From positions 62,001-126,000 of the forward strand of contig NZ_LZIJ01000055.1 of assembly GCF_001667115.1 (NCBI RefSeq): a stretch of DNA of 64,000 nucleotides, given 5' to 3'. The notes under the pieces were generated by a model. That model worked only from the letters and a program-made list of their open reading frames with translations, had not been told where the DNA came from and searched no databases. The position numbers and the translations under genes are program-made. This document shows positions 9,635-19,837 of the stretch, in pieces (position 1 is the first letter of the stretch; each line of letters starts with the position of its first letter). This DNA comes from Mycobacterium sp. 852002-51163_SCH5372311. Its GTDB lineage: Bacteria > Actinomycetota > Actinomycetes > Mycobacteriales > Mycobacteriaceae.

Positions 9635-10903
9635 CTAGACGCCGATTCTCCCCTCGGCCGCCTTGAGGCCGATATCGCTGCGGAAATGGCTGCCCGGCAA
9701 CCGGATCGAATCGAGAATGTCGTAGGCATGTGCGCGGGCGGCGGTCAGGTCGGCGCCGGTGCCCACCACCGACAGCACGCGGCCACCCGACGAGACGATC
9801 GTGCCGTCGTCGCGCCGTACCGTCCCCGCGTGCAGCACTCCTTCGGCTTCGGAGCCGGCTACGACGTCTCCGACGCGGGGCCGTCCCGGATAATTTTCGG
9901 CCGCCAGGACGACGGTCACGGCAGCGCCGTGGCGCCAGCGCAGCGGTTCGAAGTCGGCCAGCATACCGGTGGCCGCGGCATACAGTAGCTGTCCGAGCGG
10001 TGACTCCAGCAGCGCCAGCACGCTCTGCGTCTCGGGATCCCCGAAGCGACAGTTGAATTCGACCACAGCCGGGCCGTCGGCAGTGATCGCGAGGCCCACG
10101 TAGAGCAATCCGCTGAAGGGGCTTCCCCGCCGAACCATCTCGGCCGCAACCGGTTCGGCGATCCGGGCTACCATCTCGCGATAGACCTCGTCGGGCAGCC
10201 ACGGCAGCGGTGCGTATGCGCCCATGCCGCCGGTGTTCGGCCCGCTGTCACCCTCACCGACCCGCTTGAAGTCCTGAGCGGGCAACAGTGGCACCACGGT
10301 TTCGCCATCGACGACGCAGAACAGCGACACCTCCGGTCCCTCGAGGTAAGACTCCAGCAGTACGGGGTGGCCCGCCTCCAGCAGTGTGGCAGCATGCGCA
10401 CGGGCCGTGTCGCGATCGGGCGTCACCACCACTCCCTTGCCCGCAGCCAGGTGATCGTCCTTCACCACCCAGGCCAGATCACCGGCGGCCACCCCGAACC
10501 GGTCCAGGGCAGCGTCCAAATGCGCTGGGCTGTCCACTATTTCGCTCCTCGCGGTGCGCACGCCGGCGGCCGCCATGACTTCCTTGGCGAATGCCTTGGA
10601 GCCCTCGATGCGGGCGGCGTCCTTGCTGGGCCCGAAGCAGGCGATGCCGGCAGCACGCACGGCGTCGGCCACCCCCAGCACCAGCGGCACCTCGGGTCCG
10701 ATGACCACCATGTCGGCACGGACCTTGCGTGCCAACGCGACGACGTCGTCGGCGGAGGTGACGTCGACGTCGTGTTGCTCGGCCACTCGCGCGGTGCCGG
10801 CGTTGCCCGGAGCGATGATGAGACCGGTAACCTGCGGGTCTCTGGCGAGCGCCAGCAGCAGGGCATGTTCACGGGCACCGGAGCCGATCACCAGGACGCG
10901 CAC
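9635..10903 (-). CDS. purD: Phosphoribosylamine-glycine ligase (GAR synthetase)
   Basis: ATP-dependent ligation of glycine to phosphoribosylamine, the second step of purine synthesis. The 422-residue product has the N-terminal [15 protein letters not shown] nucleotide/substrate loop, the ATP-grasp core ([17 protein letters not shown]) and the GARS signature [13 protein letters not shown]. Length is standard. It is convergent with ggtA (8 bp apart), and corresponds to Rv0772. It lies downstream of the CMD and hydroxyacid dehydrogenase genes on the same strand but about 180 bp away, so it may have its own promoter. Confidence 0.97.
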   Translation of the reverse strand: MRVLVIGSGAREHALLLALARDPQVTGLIIAPGNAGTARVAEQHDVDVTSADDVVALARKVRADMVVIGPEVPLVLGVADAVRAAGIACFGPSKDAARIEGSKAFAKEVMAAAGVRTARSEIVDSPAHLDAALDRFGVAAGDLAWVVKDDHLAAGKGVVVTPDRDTARAHAATLLEAGHPVLLESYLEGPEVSLFCVVDGETVVPLLPAQDFKRVGEGDSGPNTGGMGAYAPLPWLPDEVYREMVARIAEPVAAEMVRRGSPFSGLLYVGLAITADGPAVVEFNCRFGDPETQSVLALLESPLGQLLYAAATGMLADFEPLRWRHGAAVTVVLAAENYPGRPRVGDVVAGSEAEGVLHAGTVRRDDGTIVSSGGRVLSVVGTGADLTAARAHAYDILDSIRLPGSHFRSDIGLKAAEGRIGV

Positions 10904-11087
10904 GACAGGTCACTCTATCGGGACGACCGGTCTTCCTGAATGCGCCCGGTTGCTCCGGCGGGCCGCCCCCTCTCGGCCCGCCGGGCACGACTTGCTGAAT
11001 TGTAAAACTTTTCTGGCAAGCAATTCGGCGCCGTTGGATGCATCAACGGCCCTCGGCCGCCTTCGCCGGGTGCTCGCCGACGGAAAC

Positions 11088-11525
11088 TCAGTCCGACTTG
11101 GTACCCGAGTGCATCCTCAACGCGTTGCCGACGTTCGCCTTTTTGTCCTCGCCGGCACCCTTGGCCGCGGCCTTCTTGCGCTTTGCCACGACGGTGTCGA
11201 CAGCGCCATTGAGGCCCGAACCCCGCGGAAAACCCAGATAGTGCGTCAGGAAGACGGCCATCTCCTTCAGTTCGGTCTCGGTGAGTTCTCCGTTGAGCAG
11301 GGCGGCGTTGATCTGGATCTCGGCCAGGTCTCGATTCCCGGCCGCCGTCACCGCCGTCAACGTCATGATGCGCTTGTCGCGCATCGACAACCCTGGTCGC
11401 GTCCAGATGCTGCCGAACAGGTGATCGACGGTCAGATCGAAGTAAGCGTCGCCCTCGATGTTGGGCATCTCCCAGCCGTAGACCTCGTTCATCTTCTCCA
11501 GGCCCTTGCGGCGCAGTTCGTCCAT
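11088..11525 (-). CDS. Carboxymuconolactone decarboxylase (CMD) family protein (Rv0771-like)
   Basis: A 145-residue protein beginning MDELRRKGLEKMNEVYGW, typical of gamma-carboxymuconolactone decarboxylase-like proteins. An alpha-helical core (LSMRDKRIMTLTAVTAAGN, ELKEMAVFLTHYLGFPRG) follows, then a Lys/Ala-rich tail unusual for the enzyme. In mycobacteria such proteins are often encoded beside P450 and SDR genes of lipid or sterol metabolism, and decarboxylase activity should not be assumed. The ATG at 11525 overlaps the upstream stop (TGATG); GTG 11528 is the alternative. Confidence 0.85.
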   Translation of the reverse strand: MDELRRKGLEKMNEVYGWEMPNIEGDAYFDLTVDHLFGSIWTRPGLSMRDKRIMTLTAVTAAGNRDLAEIQINAALLNGELTETELKEMAVFLTHYLGFPRGSGLNGAVDTVVAKRKKAAAKGAGEDKKANVGNALRMHSGTKSD

Positions 11526-12382
11526 CACGTCTCTTTCTCTGTGTGCGGTACCCCGAGAGCGGGTCCGAGGCGTTCGAGCGCCAGCCTAGCCAGCGGCAGG
11601 TCGACCGAGACCTCGTCGGCCAACGCCAGTGCCAGACTGAGGTCCTTCTCGCCGAGGCTCCGCGTGTGCATGAACCCGTCGTAGAGGAAGTGGCCCGGCT
11701 CAAGGTCTTTCGTGTCGTCGCGGAACATGATCGCTCCGGCGCCACCGGTCAGCTTGTCGGTGTGACGCACGACGTTTCCGAGGTCCTGCAGGTTCAGTCC
11801 GGCGGCCTCCGCCAGCTTCCACGCCTCACCCACCGCCGCCCACGTGGTGTAGGTCAGCATGTTGCGCGCCAGCTTCATCCGGGTGCCGGCGCCGGGCGGG
11901 CCGGCGTGCACAACCAACTCCGCCCAGTGTGAAAAGGGCTCTTTGACGCGAGCGAAGATTTCGTCGCTGGCGCCCACCATGGTGGCCAGTTGACCGAAAC
12001 GCGCGGCGCGCCCGCCGCCGCTGATCGGCGCGTCGATGACATGAATGTCCTGGGGTTCCAGCTCGCGGGCGAGCTCCACGGCGGTGGTGTCGCTGATCGT
12101 CGAGTGAATCGCAATGATGGTGCCGGGCTTGGCGCTGTTCGCCAGCTCACCCACCACGTTGCGCACCTGCTCGTCGTTGAGCACGGTGATGCTGATGATG
12201 TCAGCGCTGGCGACGTCCGCGACATTGTCGGCCAGGCTGGCACCGCGTTCTGCCAACGGCGTCATAGCCTCGGGCCTGATGTCGTACACCGTCAGACCGC
12301 CTGGCCATTCGACCATCTTCTTGGCCATCGGCGTGCCCATGTTGCCCAGCCCGATGTAACCGAGCCTCACGTGATCTGACAC
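11525..12382 (-). CDS. NAD(P)-dependent beta-hydroxyacid dehydrogenase (3-hydroxyisobutyrate dehydrogenase family, Rv0770-like)
   Basis: A 285-residue enzyme with the N-terminal Rossmann fold GYIGLGNMGTPMAKKM, the substrate-binding block IDAPISGGGRAARFGQL and the catalytic-lysine helix region (GAGTRMKLARNML), then the helical C-terminal domain (GEKDLSLALALADE). It oxidises a beta-hydroxyacid; the exact substrate cannot be read from the sequence. It is translationally coupled to the CMD gene and follows the SDR gene by 30 bp in an aldA-SDR-hydroxyacid dehydrogenase-CMD operon. Confidence 0.9.
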   Translation of the reverse strand: MSDHVRLGYIGLGNMGTPMAKKMVEWPGGLTVYDIRPEAMTPLAERGASLADNVADVASADIISITVLNDEQVRNVVGELANSAKPGTIIAIHSTISDTTAVELARELEPQDIHVIDAPISGGGRAARFGQLATMVGASDEIFARVKEPFSHWAELVVHAGPPGAGTRMKLARNMLTYTTWAAVGEAWKLAEAAGLNLQDLGNVVRHTDKLTGGAGAIMFRDDTKDLEPGHFLYDGFMHTRSLGEKDLSLALALADEVSVDLPLARLALERLGPALGVPHTEKET

Positions 12383-12412
12383 GATGCGCCGCTCCTCTCA
12401 TTTGGCCGGCGG

Positions 12413-13159
12413 CTATGACCGGATTATCTGCCCGCCGTCAACATTGAAGATCTGCCCGGTGATCCAGGAGGCCTGGTCGCTCAACAGGAACAAACACATT
12501 CCCACCAGATCCGCCGGCGTCCCCATCCGGCTCAGCGGTATCTGCTGCACCATGGTCTTGACCAACTCGCCCGGGGTGACGGTCTTGGTGGCTTCGGTGT
12601 CGATCGGTCCGGGCGCTATGGCGTTGATCCTGATCTTCATTCCGCCCAACTCCCGGGAAAGCTGCTGGGTCAGCCCGTTGACGCCAACTTTGGCCAGGCC
12701 GTAGAAGTTTGAATACAGCCACGCCGCGGTCGACGACTGGTTGACGATCGCGCCACCGCCCCTGTTGGCCATGTGCTTGTACACCGCGCGCGTACACACC
12801 AGCACTCCGTCGTGGTTGACGCTCATGAACTTCTTGTAGTAGTCCAGCGGCACGGTCAGCAGCAGGTCGAGCTTCATGCCGCCGTAGATCGCCGCATTGT
12901 TCACCAGGTAGTCGATGCCACCGAATTCGCTGACTGTGCGGTCGGCCATCGCCTTTGCCGACTCTTCGTCGGAAACGTCAACGGGCACATGGATTGCCGT
13001 GCCACCATCGGCGACAATCTGCTTGGCCGTTCTCTCCGCGGCGTCGGCGTTGATGTCGGCGACCACCACAGCGGCACCCTCGCGGGCCAGGGCTTCGGCG
13101 TACGCCTGCCCGATGCCCTGTGCGGCCCCGGTGACGATGGCCACCTTGTTCTCGAACAT
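12413..13159 (-). CDS. Short-chain dehydrogenase/reductase (Rv0769-like)
   Basis: Classical SDR of 248 residues: TGAAQGIGQAYA cofactor loop, NNAAIYG, a serine-containing active site in NQSSTAAW, and YSNFYGLAKVG carrying the YxxxK pair. An Asp at the end of beta-2 (VVADINAD) suggests NAD(H) preference. The frame is open further upstream, but the ATG at 13159 is preceded by a strong GGAAGGGAAG ribosome site and begins with the normal MFENKVAIVTG. It lies between aldA and the hydroxyacid dehydrogenase gene on the same strand. Confidence 0.92.
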   Translation of the reverse strand: MFENKVAIVTGAAQGIGQAYAEALAREGAAVVVADINADAAERTAKQIVADGGTAIHVPVDVSDEESAKAMADRTVSEFGGIDYLVNNAAIYGGMKLDLLLTVPLDYYKKFMSVNHDGVLVCTRAVYKHMANRGGGAIVNQSSTAAWLYSNFYGLAKVGVNGLTQQLSRELGGMKIRINAIAPGPIDTEATKTVTPGELVKTMVQQIPLSRMGTPADLVGMCLFLLSDQASWITGQIFNVDGGQIIRS

Positions 13160-13234
13160 GGCTTCCCTTCCTGCCGAATGTGGGGTTATGGCACGCATTT
13201 CGCGCCGGCGCGTGCGTTAAGCACACACTCGGCG

Positions 13235-14701
13235 TTAGATCGCCGTCGCGATCAGTTTGGCTTCCAAGTACTCCTCGAAGCCAAGAAGGCCCATCTCGCG
13301 GCCGTTGCCGGACTGCTTGTAACCGCCGAACGGCGCATCCGCGGAATACCAGACGCCGCCGTTGACATTGACGGTCCCGACCCGCAGCCGCGCTGCCACC
13401 CCCCCTGCACGATCAGGGTCGGCGCTGAACACGGTGCCCGACAAGCCATATGGCGAGTCGTTGGCAATCCGCACCGCGTCGTCGTCGCCGTCGTGGGCGA
13501 TCACCGTGAGGACGGGGCCGAAGATCTCCTCCCGTGCGACCCGGGCGTCGTTGCCCAGGCCCGCGATGACGGTCGGCTCGATGAAGAAACCGACATCCTT
13601 GCCCGCCGGCCGGCCACCACCACACGCGAACGTCCCACCTTCGGCGATCGCCGAGTCGAGGTAGTCCTGTACCCGGTCGCGCTGTCGCGCCGAAATAAGC
13701 GGCCCACAAACGGTTTTGGGGTCTTTGGGATCACCGGGTTTGATCGACCCCATAGTGCCCGCCGCGATCGCCACTGCCTCGTCATAGCGAGCCCGCGGCA
13801 CCACCAGCCGGGTTGTGATCGCGCAACCTTGTCCGGCATGCATCGACGCGGTGAACGCCGAAACGGCGCAAGCTCCCGCCAGGTCGGCGTCGTCGAGCAC
13901 GAGGAAGGCCGACTTTCCACCCAGTTCCAGAAACACCTTCTTGATGGTGGCTGCGGCATCAGCCATCACGCTGCGGCCGGTGGCCGTCGACCCGGTGAAC
14001 GAAATCATGTCTACCCGAGGGTCTTTCGCCAACAACGCGCCCACACCGTGGTCACTGGAAGTGACGATGTTGACCACGCCGGGTGGAAAGTCCGTGTGGT
14101 CGGCGATGAGCTCGCCGAGTACCGCTGCACACCAGGGAGTGTCGGGCGCCGGCTTCAGGACGATGGTGTTGCCCGCGGCCAGCGCAGGGCCCAGCTTGGC
14201 GAGATTGATCTGGTGCGGAAAGTTCCACGGGGTGATCGCGCCGACGACGCCGACGGATTCCCGCGCGATGGTACGGCGGGTGGGGATTCCCATCGGCGCC
14301 GCGTCACCCAGATCCTGTTTCCACGCATAGGATTCGGCCGTGTCCGCCGAGAACGCCAGGTCGTTGACCGGACCTTCCAACTGAGCGGCGGCGGTGAGCA
14401 TTCGCGGCGCACCTACTTCTGCGATGGTGATCTCGCGCAATTCCTCAGCGTGTTGCTGCATCGCGTCGCGGAGCTGGCGTACGCACCGGACCCGCAGTTC
14501 GGTGTTGCGCGACCAGTCGGTCTCGTCGAACGCGCGCCGCGCGGCATCGATGGCGCGGCCCATGTCGTCGGCGTCGGCGTCGGCGGCGACACCCAGCACC
14601 TCCTCGGTGGCCGGGTTGATCGTCGGGAAGGTACCCGCGCTGCCCGGACACGGCTTGCCGTCGATGAACAGTGCACTAACGCCGTCGGCGATCAACGCCA
14701 T
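13235..14701 (-). CDS. aldA: NAD-dependent aldehyde dehydrogenase AldA
   Basis: A 488-residue aldehyde dehydrogenase. Visible family motifs are TPWNFPHQIN (substrate/cofactor cleft), SFTGSTATGR (NAD binding), ELGGKSA with the general-base Glu, MHAGQGC with the catalytic Cys, and EEIFGPVLTV. The ATG at 14701 (MALIADGVSALFIDG) matches the N terminus of M. tuberculosis AldA (Rv0768); the open frame up to 14752 would add 17 residues and run over a palindromic operator. It is the first gene of the operon divergent from tetR-cyp123. Confidence 0.94.
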   Translation of the reverse strand: MALIADGVSALFIDGKPCPGSAGTFPTINPATEEVLGVAADADADDMGRAIDAARRAFDETDWSRNTELRVRCVRQLRDAMQQHAEELREITIAEVGAPRMLTAAAQLEGPVNDLAFSADTAESYAWKQDLGDAAPMGIPTRRTIARESVGVVGAITPWNFPHQINLAKLGPALAAGNTIVLKPAPDTPWCAAVLGELIADHTDFPPGVVNIVTSSDHGVGALLAKDPRVDMISFTGSTATGRSVMADAAATIKKVFLELGGKSAFLVLDDADLAGACAVSAFTASMHAGQGCAITTRLVVPRARYDEAVAIAAGTMGSIKPGDPKDPKTVCGPLISARQRDRVQDYLDSAIAEGGTFACGGGRPAGKDVGFFIEPTVIAGLGNDARVAREEIFGPVLTVIAHDGDDDAVRIANDSPYGLSGTVFSADPDRAGGVAARLRVGTVNVNGGVWYSADAPFGGYKQSGNGREMGLLGFEEYLEAKLIATAI

Positions 14702-14718
14702 GTCTCGCTCCAATCGAA

Positions 14719-14732
14719 TGGACACTTGTCCG
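14719..14732. promoter_or_regulatory. Probable TetR operator upstream of aldA
   Basis: TGGACACTTGTCCG contains the perfect inverted repeat GGACA-CT-TGTCC 18 bp upstream of the aldA start. The same arrangement occurs at 14877-14890 over the start of the divergent TetR gene, so both are likely sites for that regulator. Inferred from symmetry and position only. Confidence 0.6.
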
Positions 14733-14876
14733 ATATCGCTCCTTGGCACCATAGCGTTCGGGTTGTCTGCGGTGCAAGCGCCGATCTCCTGGGTAGCATC
14801 TCAGATGACCTGTTGAGCCTGTTGATCAGCGTTTTCAGTGGTCGGGGTTGCTTCACGAGGCAACTATCCTCTAGCT

Positions 14877-14890
14877 TGGACATGTGTCCA
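14877..14890. promoter_or_regulatory. Probable TetR autoregulatory operator
   Basis: TGGACATGTGTCCA is a perfect 14-bp palindrome overlapping the start codon of the TetR gene. It shares the GGACA-NN-TGTCC core with 14719-14732. A repressor bound here would block transcription into tetR-cyp123-cyp51. Confidence 0.65.
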
Positions 14891-15519
14891 GCGATGCACT
14901 GGTTACCGCGCAACCGCAGCACCCGTCCGGCGGAGCGCCCCGCAACCGCCGCCAAGAGGAAACCTTCCGCAAGGTGCTGGTCGCCGGAATGGAGACGCTG
15001 CGCGAGAACTCCTATGCCGACCTGACCGTGCGCATGGTCGCGGCGCGAGCCAAAGTGGCCCCGGCGACGGCCTACACCTACTTCTCGTCAAAAAACCACC
15101 TGATCGCCGAGGTCTACCTCGACCTGGTGCGGCAGGTTCCGTACTTCACCGATGTCAACGACCCCATGCCCACCCGGGTACATCAGGTCCTGCGCCACTT
15201 GGCGCTGGTGGTCGCTGACGAACCCGAGGTCGGCGCGGCGTGTACGGCGGCGTTGCTCGGCGGCGGCAACGACCCTGCTGTGCGCGACGCCCGCGACCGG
15301 ATCGGCGCGGAGATCCACCGCCGCATCACCTCGGCCATCGGGCCCGGCGCGGACCCCGGCACGGTGTCGGCACTCGAGATGGCCTTCTTCGGCGCACTGG
15401 TGCAGGCCGGCAGCGGTGAGTCCACCTATCACAAGATCGCGGACCGGCTGGCCGACGTGGTGCGGCTCATCCTGGCCGGAGCCGAGCAGACCCAAGAAAC
15501 GACCGGGAGCGAGCAATGA
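14884..15519 (+). CDS. TetR-family regulator (Rv0767c-like)
   Basis: A 211-residue regulator with the HTH in residues 25-70 (NSYADLTVRMVAARAKVAPATAYTYFSSKNHL). It is the first gene of the tetR-cyp123-SDR-cyp51 operon; its stop overlaps the cyp123 start (ATGA). It is divergent from aldA, and paired palindromes at 14719 and 14877 suggest that it represses both operons. The GTG at 14884 and the ATG at 14882 (out of frame) lie inside the second palindrome, so the true start or a leaderless mRNA remains to be decided. Its effector may be a substrate or product of the P450 or aldehyde dehydrogenase, which is inference. Confidence 0.88.
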   Translation: MSSDALVTAQPQHPSGGAPRNRRQEETFRKVLVAGMETLRENSYADLTVRMVAARAKVAPATAYTYFSSKNHLIAEVYLDLVRQVPYFTDVNDPMPTRVHQVLRHLALVVADEPEVGAACTAALLGGGNDPAVRDARDRIGAEIHRRITSAIGPGADPGTVSALEMAFFGALVQAGSGESTYHKIADRLADVVRLILAGAEQTQETTGSEQ

Positions 15520-16736
15520 CGGTTCAAATTGGCGGCCCGGAGCTGGTGCTCGATCCCTACGACTACGACTTCCACGAGGATCCGTACCCGTATTACAAGC
15601 GGCTGCGCGACGAGGCCCCGCTGTACCACAACGAGACGCTCGGCTTCTGGGCGTTGTCGCGGCATAGCGATGTGCTGCAAGGCTTCCGCAACAGCACCAC
15701 ACTGTCCAACCGCGACGGCGTCTCCCTGGATCCGGTGTCCCGCGGCCCGCACGCGTCCAAGACGATGTCGTTCCTGGCCATGGACGACCCTGACCATCTG
15801 CGGTTGCGCACGCTGGTGTCAAAAGGCTTCACGCCGCGCCGGATTCGCGAACTCGAGCCACGAGTCACCGAGCTGGCCGTGCAACACCTCGACACCATGC
15901 TGGAAAAGGCGGGCAGTTCCGAAACCGTCGACTATGTGGCGGAATTCGCCGGCAAGCTGCCGATGGACGTGATCTCGGAGCTGATGGGTGTTCCGGTGGC
16001 AGACCGCGACCGCATCCGTGCCTGGGCCGACGGCGTGATGCACCGGGAGGACGGCGTCACCGACGTTCCGGCTTCCGCCATCGAGGCGTCGATAAACCTG
16101 ATCGTCTACTACCAGGCGATGATCGCAGAGCGCCGCAAGAAGCCGACGGACGATCTCACGTCGGCGTTGCTGGAGGCCGAGATCAACGGCGACCGGCTCA
16201 CCGACGAAGAAGTCCTCGGGTTCATGTTCTTGATGGTGATCGCCGGCAACGAGACGACCACCAAACTCCTTGCCAACGCCGCATTCTGGGGCCACAAGAA
16301 CCCGGATCAGCTCACCCCGATCTACGCCGACCTGTCGAGGGTGCCGCTGTGGGTCGAGGAAACGCTGCGCTATGACACATCGAGCCAGATCCTGGCCCGC
16401 ACCGTCTCCGGGGAACTCACAATCCACGGCACGACGGTTCCCGAGGGGGACGTCCTGCTGCTGCTGCCGGGTTCGGCCCACCGCGACGAGCGGGTGTTCG
16501 ACAATCCCGACGACTATCTGATCGGACGCGAAATCGGGTCCAAACTCATGAGTTTCGGCAGCGGCGCGCACTTCTGCCTGGGTGCCCATCTGGCCCGGAT
16601 GGAAGCCCGGGTCGCGCTCACCGAGCTCTTCAAGCGAATCCGCGGGTATCAGGTCGACGAGGCCAACGCCGTCCGCGTCCACTCCAGCAATGTCCGCGGG
16701 TTCGCCCACCTACCCATCACCGTGGAGGTTTCCTGA
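15516..16736 (+). CDS. cyp123: Cytochrome P450 CYP123
   Basis: A 406-residue P450 with heme loop FGSGAHFCLG (axial Cys354), the I-helix motif AGNETT (Asn in place of the more usual Asp/Glu-neighbour pattern) and EETLRY as ExxR. Synteny with Rv0766c, directly before the SDR and cyp51, supports CYP123. The substrate is unknown; co-operonic CYP51 and ferredoxin suggest a sterol- or lipid-related oxidation with the 3Fe-4S ferredoxin as donor. It overlaps the TetR stop by ATGA. Confidence 0.93.
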   Translation: MTVQIGGPELVLDPYDYDFHEDPYPYYKRLRDEAPLYHNETLGFWALSRHSDVLQGFRNSTTLSNRDGVSLDPVSRGPHASKTMSFLAMDDPDHLRLRTLVSKGFTPRRIRELEPRVTELAVQHLDTMLEKAGSSETVDYVAEFAGKLPMDVISELMGVPVADRDRIRAWADGVMHREDGVTDVPASAIEASINLIVYYQAMIAERRKKPTDDLTSALLEAEINGDRLTDEEVLGFMFLMVIAGNETTTKLLANAAFWGHKNPDQLTPIYADLSRVPLWVEETLRYDTSSQILARTVSGELTIHGTTVPEGDVLLLLPGSAHRDERVFDNPDDYLIGREIGSKLMSFGSGAHFCLGAHLARMEARVALTELFKRIRGYQVDEANAVRVHSSNVRGFAHLPITVEVS

Positions 16737-16737
16737 G

Positions 16738-17558
16738 ATGCCGCGTTTCGAACCACATCCGGCGCGCAGACCCGCGATCGTCGCCGGCGCGTCGTCAGGA
16801 ATTGGAGAGGCTACCGCCGTTCAACTTGCGGCGCATGGCTTTCCGGTGGCGCTGGGAGCCCGGCGCCTGGAGAAGTGCCGGGAGATTGCCGAAAAGATCC
16901 GCGCGGATGGCGGTGCGGCCATCGCGTTGCCACTCGACGTCACCGACGCGGACTCGGTCAAAGCGTTCGTACACCAAGCAGCCGAGCAGCTCGGCGAGAT
17001 CGAGGTACTCGTCACCGGCGCCGGCGACACCTTCTTCGGCAGGCTGCACGAAATCGACACCGAGACTTTCGAATCGCAGGTCCAGATTCACCTCATCGGG
17101 GCAAATCGATTGGCCACCGCCGTACTTCCGGGCATGATCGAGCGCCGGCGCGGCGACCTCATCTTCGTCGGTTCCGATGTTGCCCTGCGCCAGCGCCCGC
17201 ACATGGGGGCCTACGGTGCGGCGAAAGCCGCACTGGTAGCGATGGTCACCAACCTGCAGATGGAGCTGGAGGGCACCGGCGTTCGCGCCTCGATCGTGCA
17301 CCCGGGACCGACGAAGACGGGGATGGGATGGAGCCTGCCCCTGGAGTCGATCGGTCCCGCGCTGGAGGACTGGGCCAAGTGGGGCCAGGCGCGGCACAAC
17401 TACTTCCTGCGTGCATCTGATCTCGCCCGCGCAATCACGTTCGTCGCCGAGACGCCGCGAGGCGGTTTCGTGGTCAACATGGAGCTTCAACCCGAGGCGC
17501 CGTTGACCGAAACGAAAGAACGTCAACAACTGAAAGTCGATGAGAAAGAGCTGAACTC

Positions 17559-17562
<4 letters not shown>
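16738..17562 (+). CDS. Short-chain dehydrogenase/reductase (Rv0765c-like)
   Basis: A 274-residue SDR: VAGASSGIGEAT cofactor loop, VTGAGDTFFG where NNAG is normal, GSDVALRQRPHMGAYGAAKA with catalytic Ser and YxxxK. The NNAG variant (TGAG) is a noticeable departure. The ATG at 16738 follows the cyp123 stop by one base and has a GGAGG ribosome site 9 bp upstream; its stop overlaps cyp51 (ATGA). Its operon position suggests that it oxidises or reduces an intermediate handled by the adjacent P450s. Confidence 0.9.
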
Positions 17563-19141
<1,579 letters not shown>

Positions 19142-19144
19142 CTC

Positions 19145-19690
19145 ATGTCATCACACTCCCGTGAGGCGCTCGAAGACTGGGTCGAGCGCTGGCTTGAGGC
19201 CAACCGGGCGGCCGAACGGTCGGGCGACTGGAAGCCGCTGGCGGATTTCTACGCTTCCGACGCGACCTACGGGTGGAACATCGGCCCGAAGGAAGACGTG
19301 ATGTGCGTCGGCATCGACGAGATCCGCGACATCGCACTGGGCCTCGAGATGGAGGGACTGGAGAACTGGCAGTACCCCTACCAGAAGGTCATCATCGACG
19401 ACAAGCAGGGCGAGATCGTCGGTTTCTGGAAGCAGGTTGCGACGGACTCCGACGGCTCGCAGTCCGAGATCTACGGCATCGGCGGCAGCTGGTTCCGGCT
19501 CAACTCCGACGCCAAGATCGAATGGCAACGCGACTTCTTCGACTTCGGTCACGTGCAGGCGCTGTACTTAGAGCTGATGAAGGCCGGGAAGCTTTCCAAC
19601 GGCATGCAGAAGCGCATCGAGCGCAGCCTGGCCGGAGAGAAGCTGCCCGGCTACTACCCGTTGGGACAGGCACCCGTCCCGATTTGGTGA
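19145..19690 (+). CDS. NTF2-like/SnoaL-type protein (Rv0762c-like)
   Basis: A 181-residue soluble protein starting 3 bp after the ferredoxin stop. The N-terminal helix WVERWLEANRAAERSGDW followed by LADFYASDATYGW and a C-terminal beta-rich block matches the cone-shaped NTF2/SnoaL fold seen in polyketide cyclases and ketosteroid isomerases. No catalytic residue can be assigned confidently. Its position after cyp51 and the ferredoxin suggests an isomerase, hydratase or binding role in the same pathway; this is inference. Confidence 0.8.
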   Translation: MSSHSREALEDWVERWLEANRAAERSGDWKPLADFYASDATYGWNIGPKEDVMCVGIDEIRDIALGLEMEGLENWQYPYQKVIIDDKQGEIVGFWKQVATDSDGSQSEIYGIGGSWFRLNSDAKIEWQRDFFDFGHVQALYLELMKAGKLSNGMQKRIERSLAGEKLPGYYPLGQAPVPIW

Positions 19691-19752
19691 ACCGAACGGT
19701 TAGCCCGGCCCAACCAAGCATTTGTTTTGTTGGACGGCTATGCTACCGGCAA

Positions 19753-19770
19753 GAGTGCCCTGTGGCACTC
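19753..19770. promoter_or_regulatory. Inverted repeat GAGTGCC-CTGT-GGCACTC upstream of adhB
   Basis: A perfect 7-bp inverted repeat with a 4-nt spacer, about 70 bp before the adhB start. GGCACTC recurs at about 19801-19807, and GTGCC also occurs at 19782-19786. It may be an operator cluster for adhB or a hairpin ending the upstream transcript; the sequence does not decide. Confidence 0.4.
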
Positions 19771-19837
19771 GTCACTACCGTGCCAGGCATGATGGGGCCA
19801 GGCACTCTTTCAAAGGCGAAATGGGGTCAGGTCCAAC

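Noticed and set aside
12773..15025. A 750-codon open frame on the plus strand
   Set aside because: It lies antisense to the SDR and aldA genes and across their promoter, with composition typical of a high-GC shadow frame.
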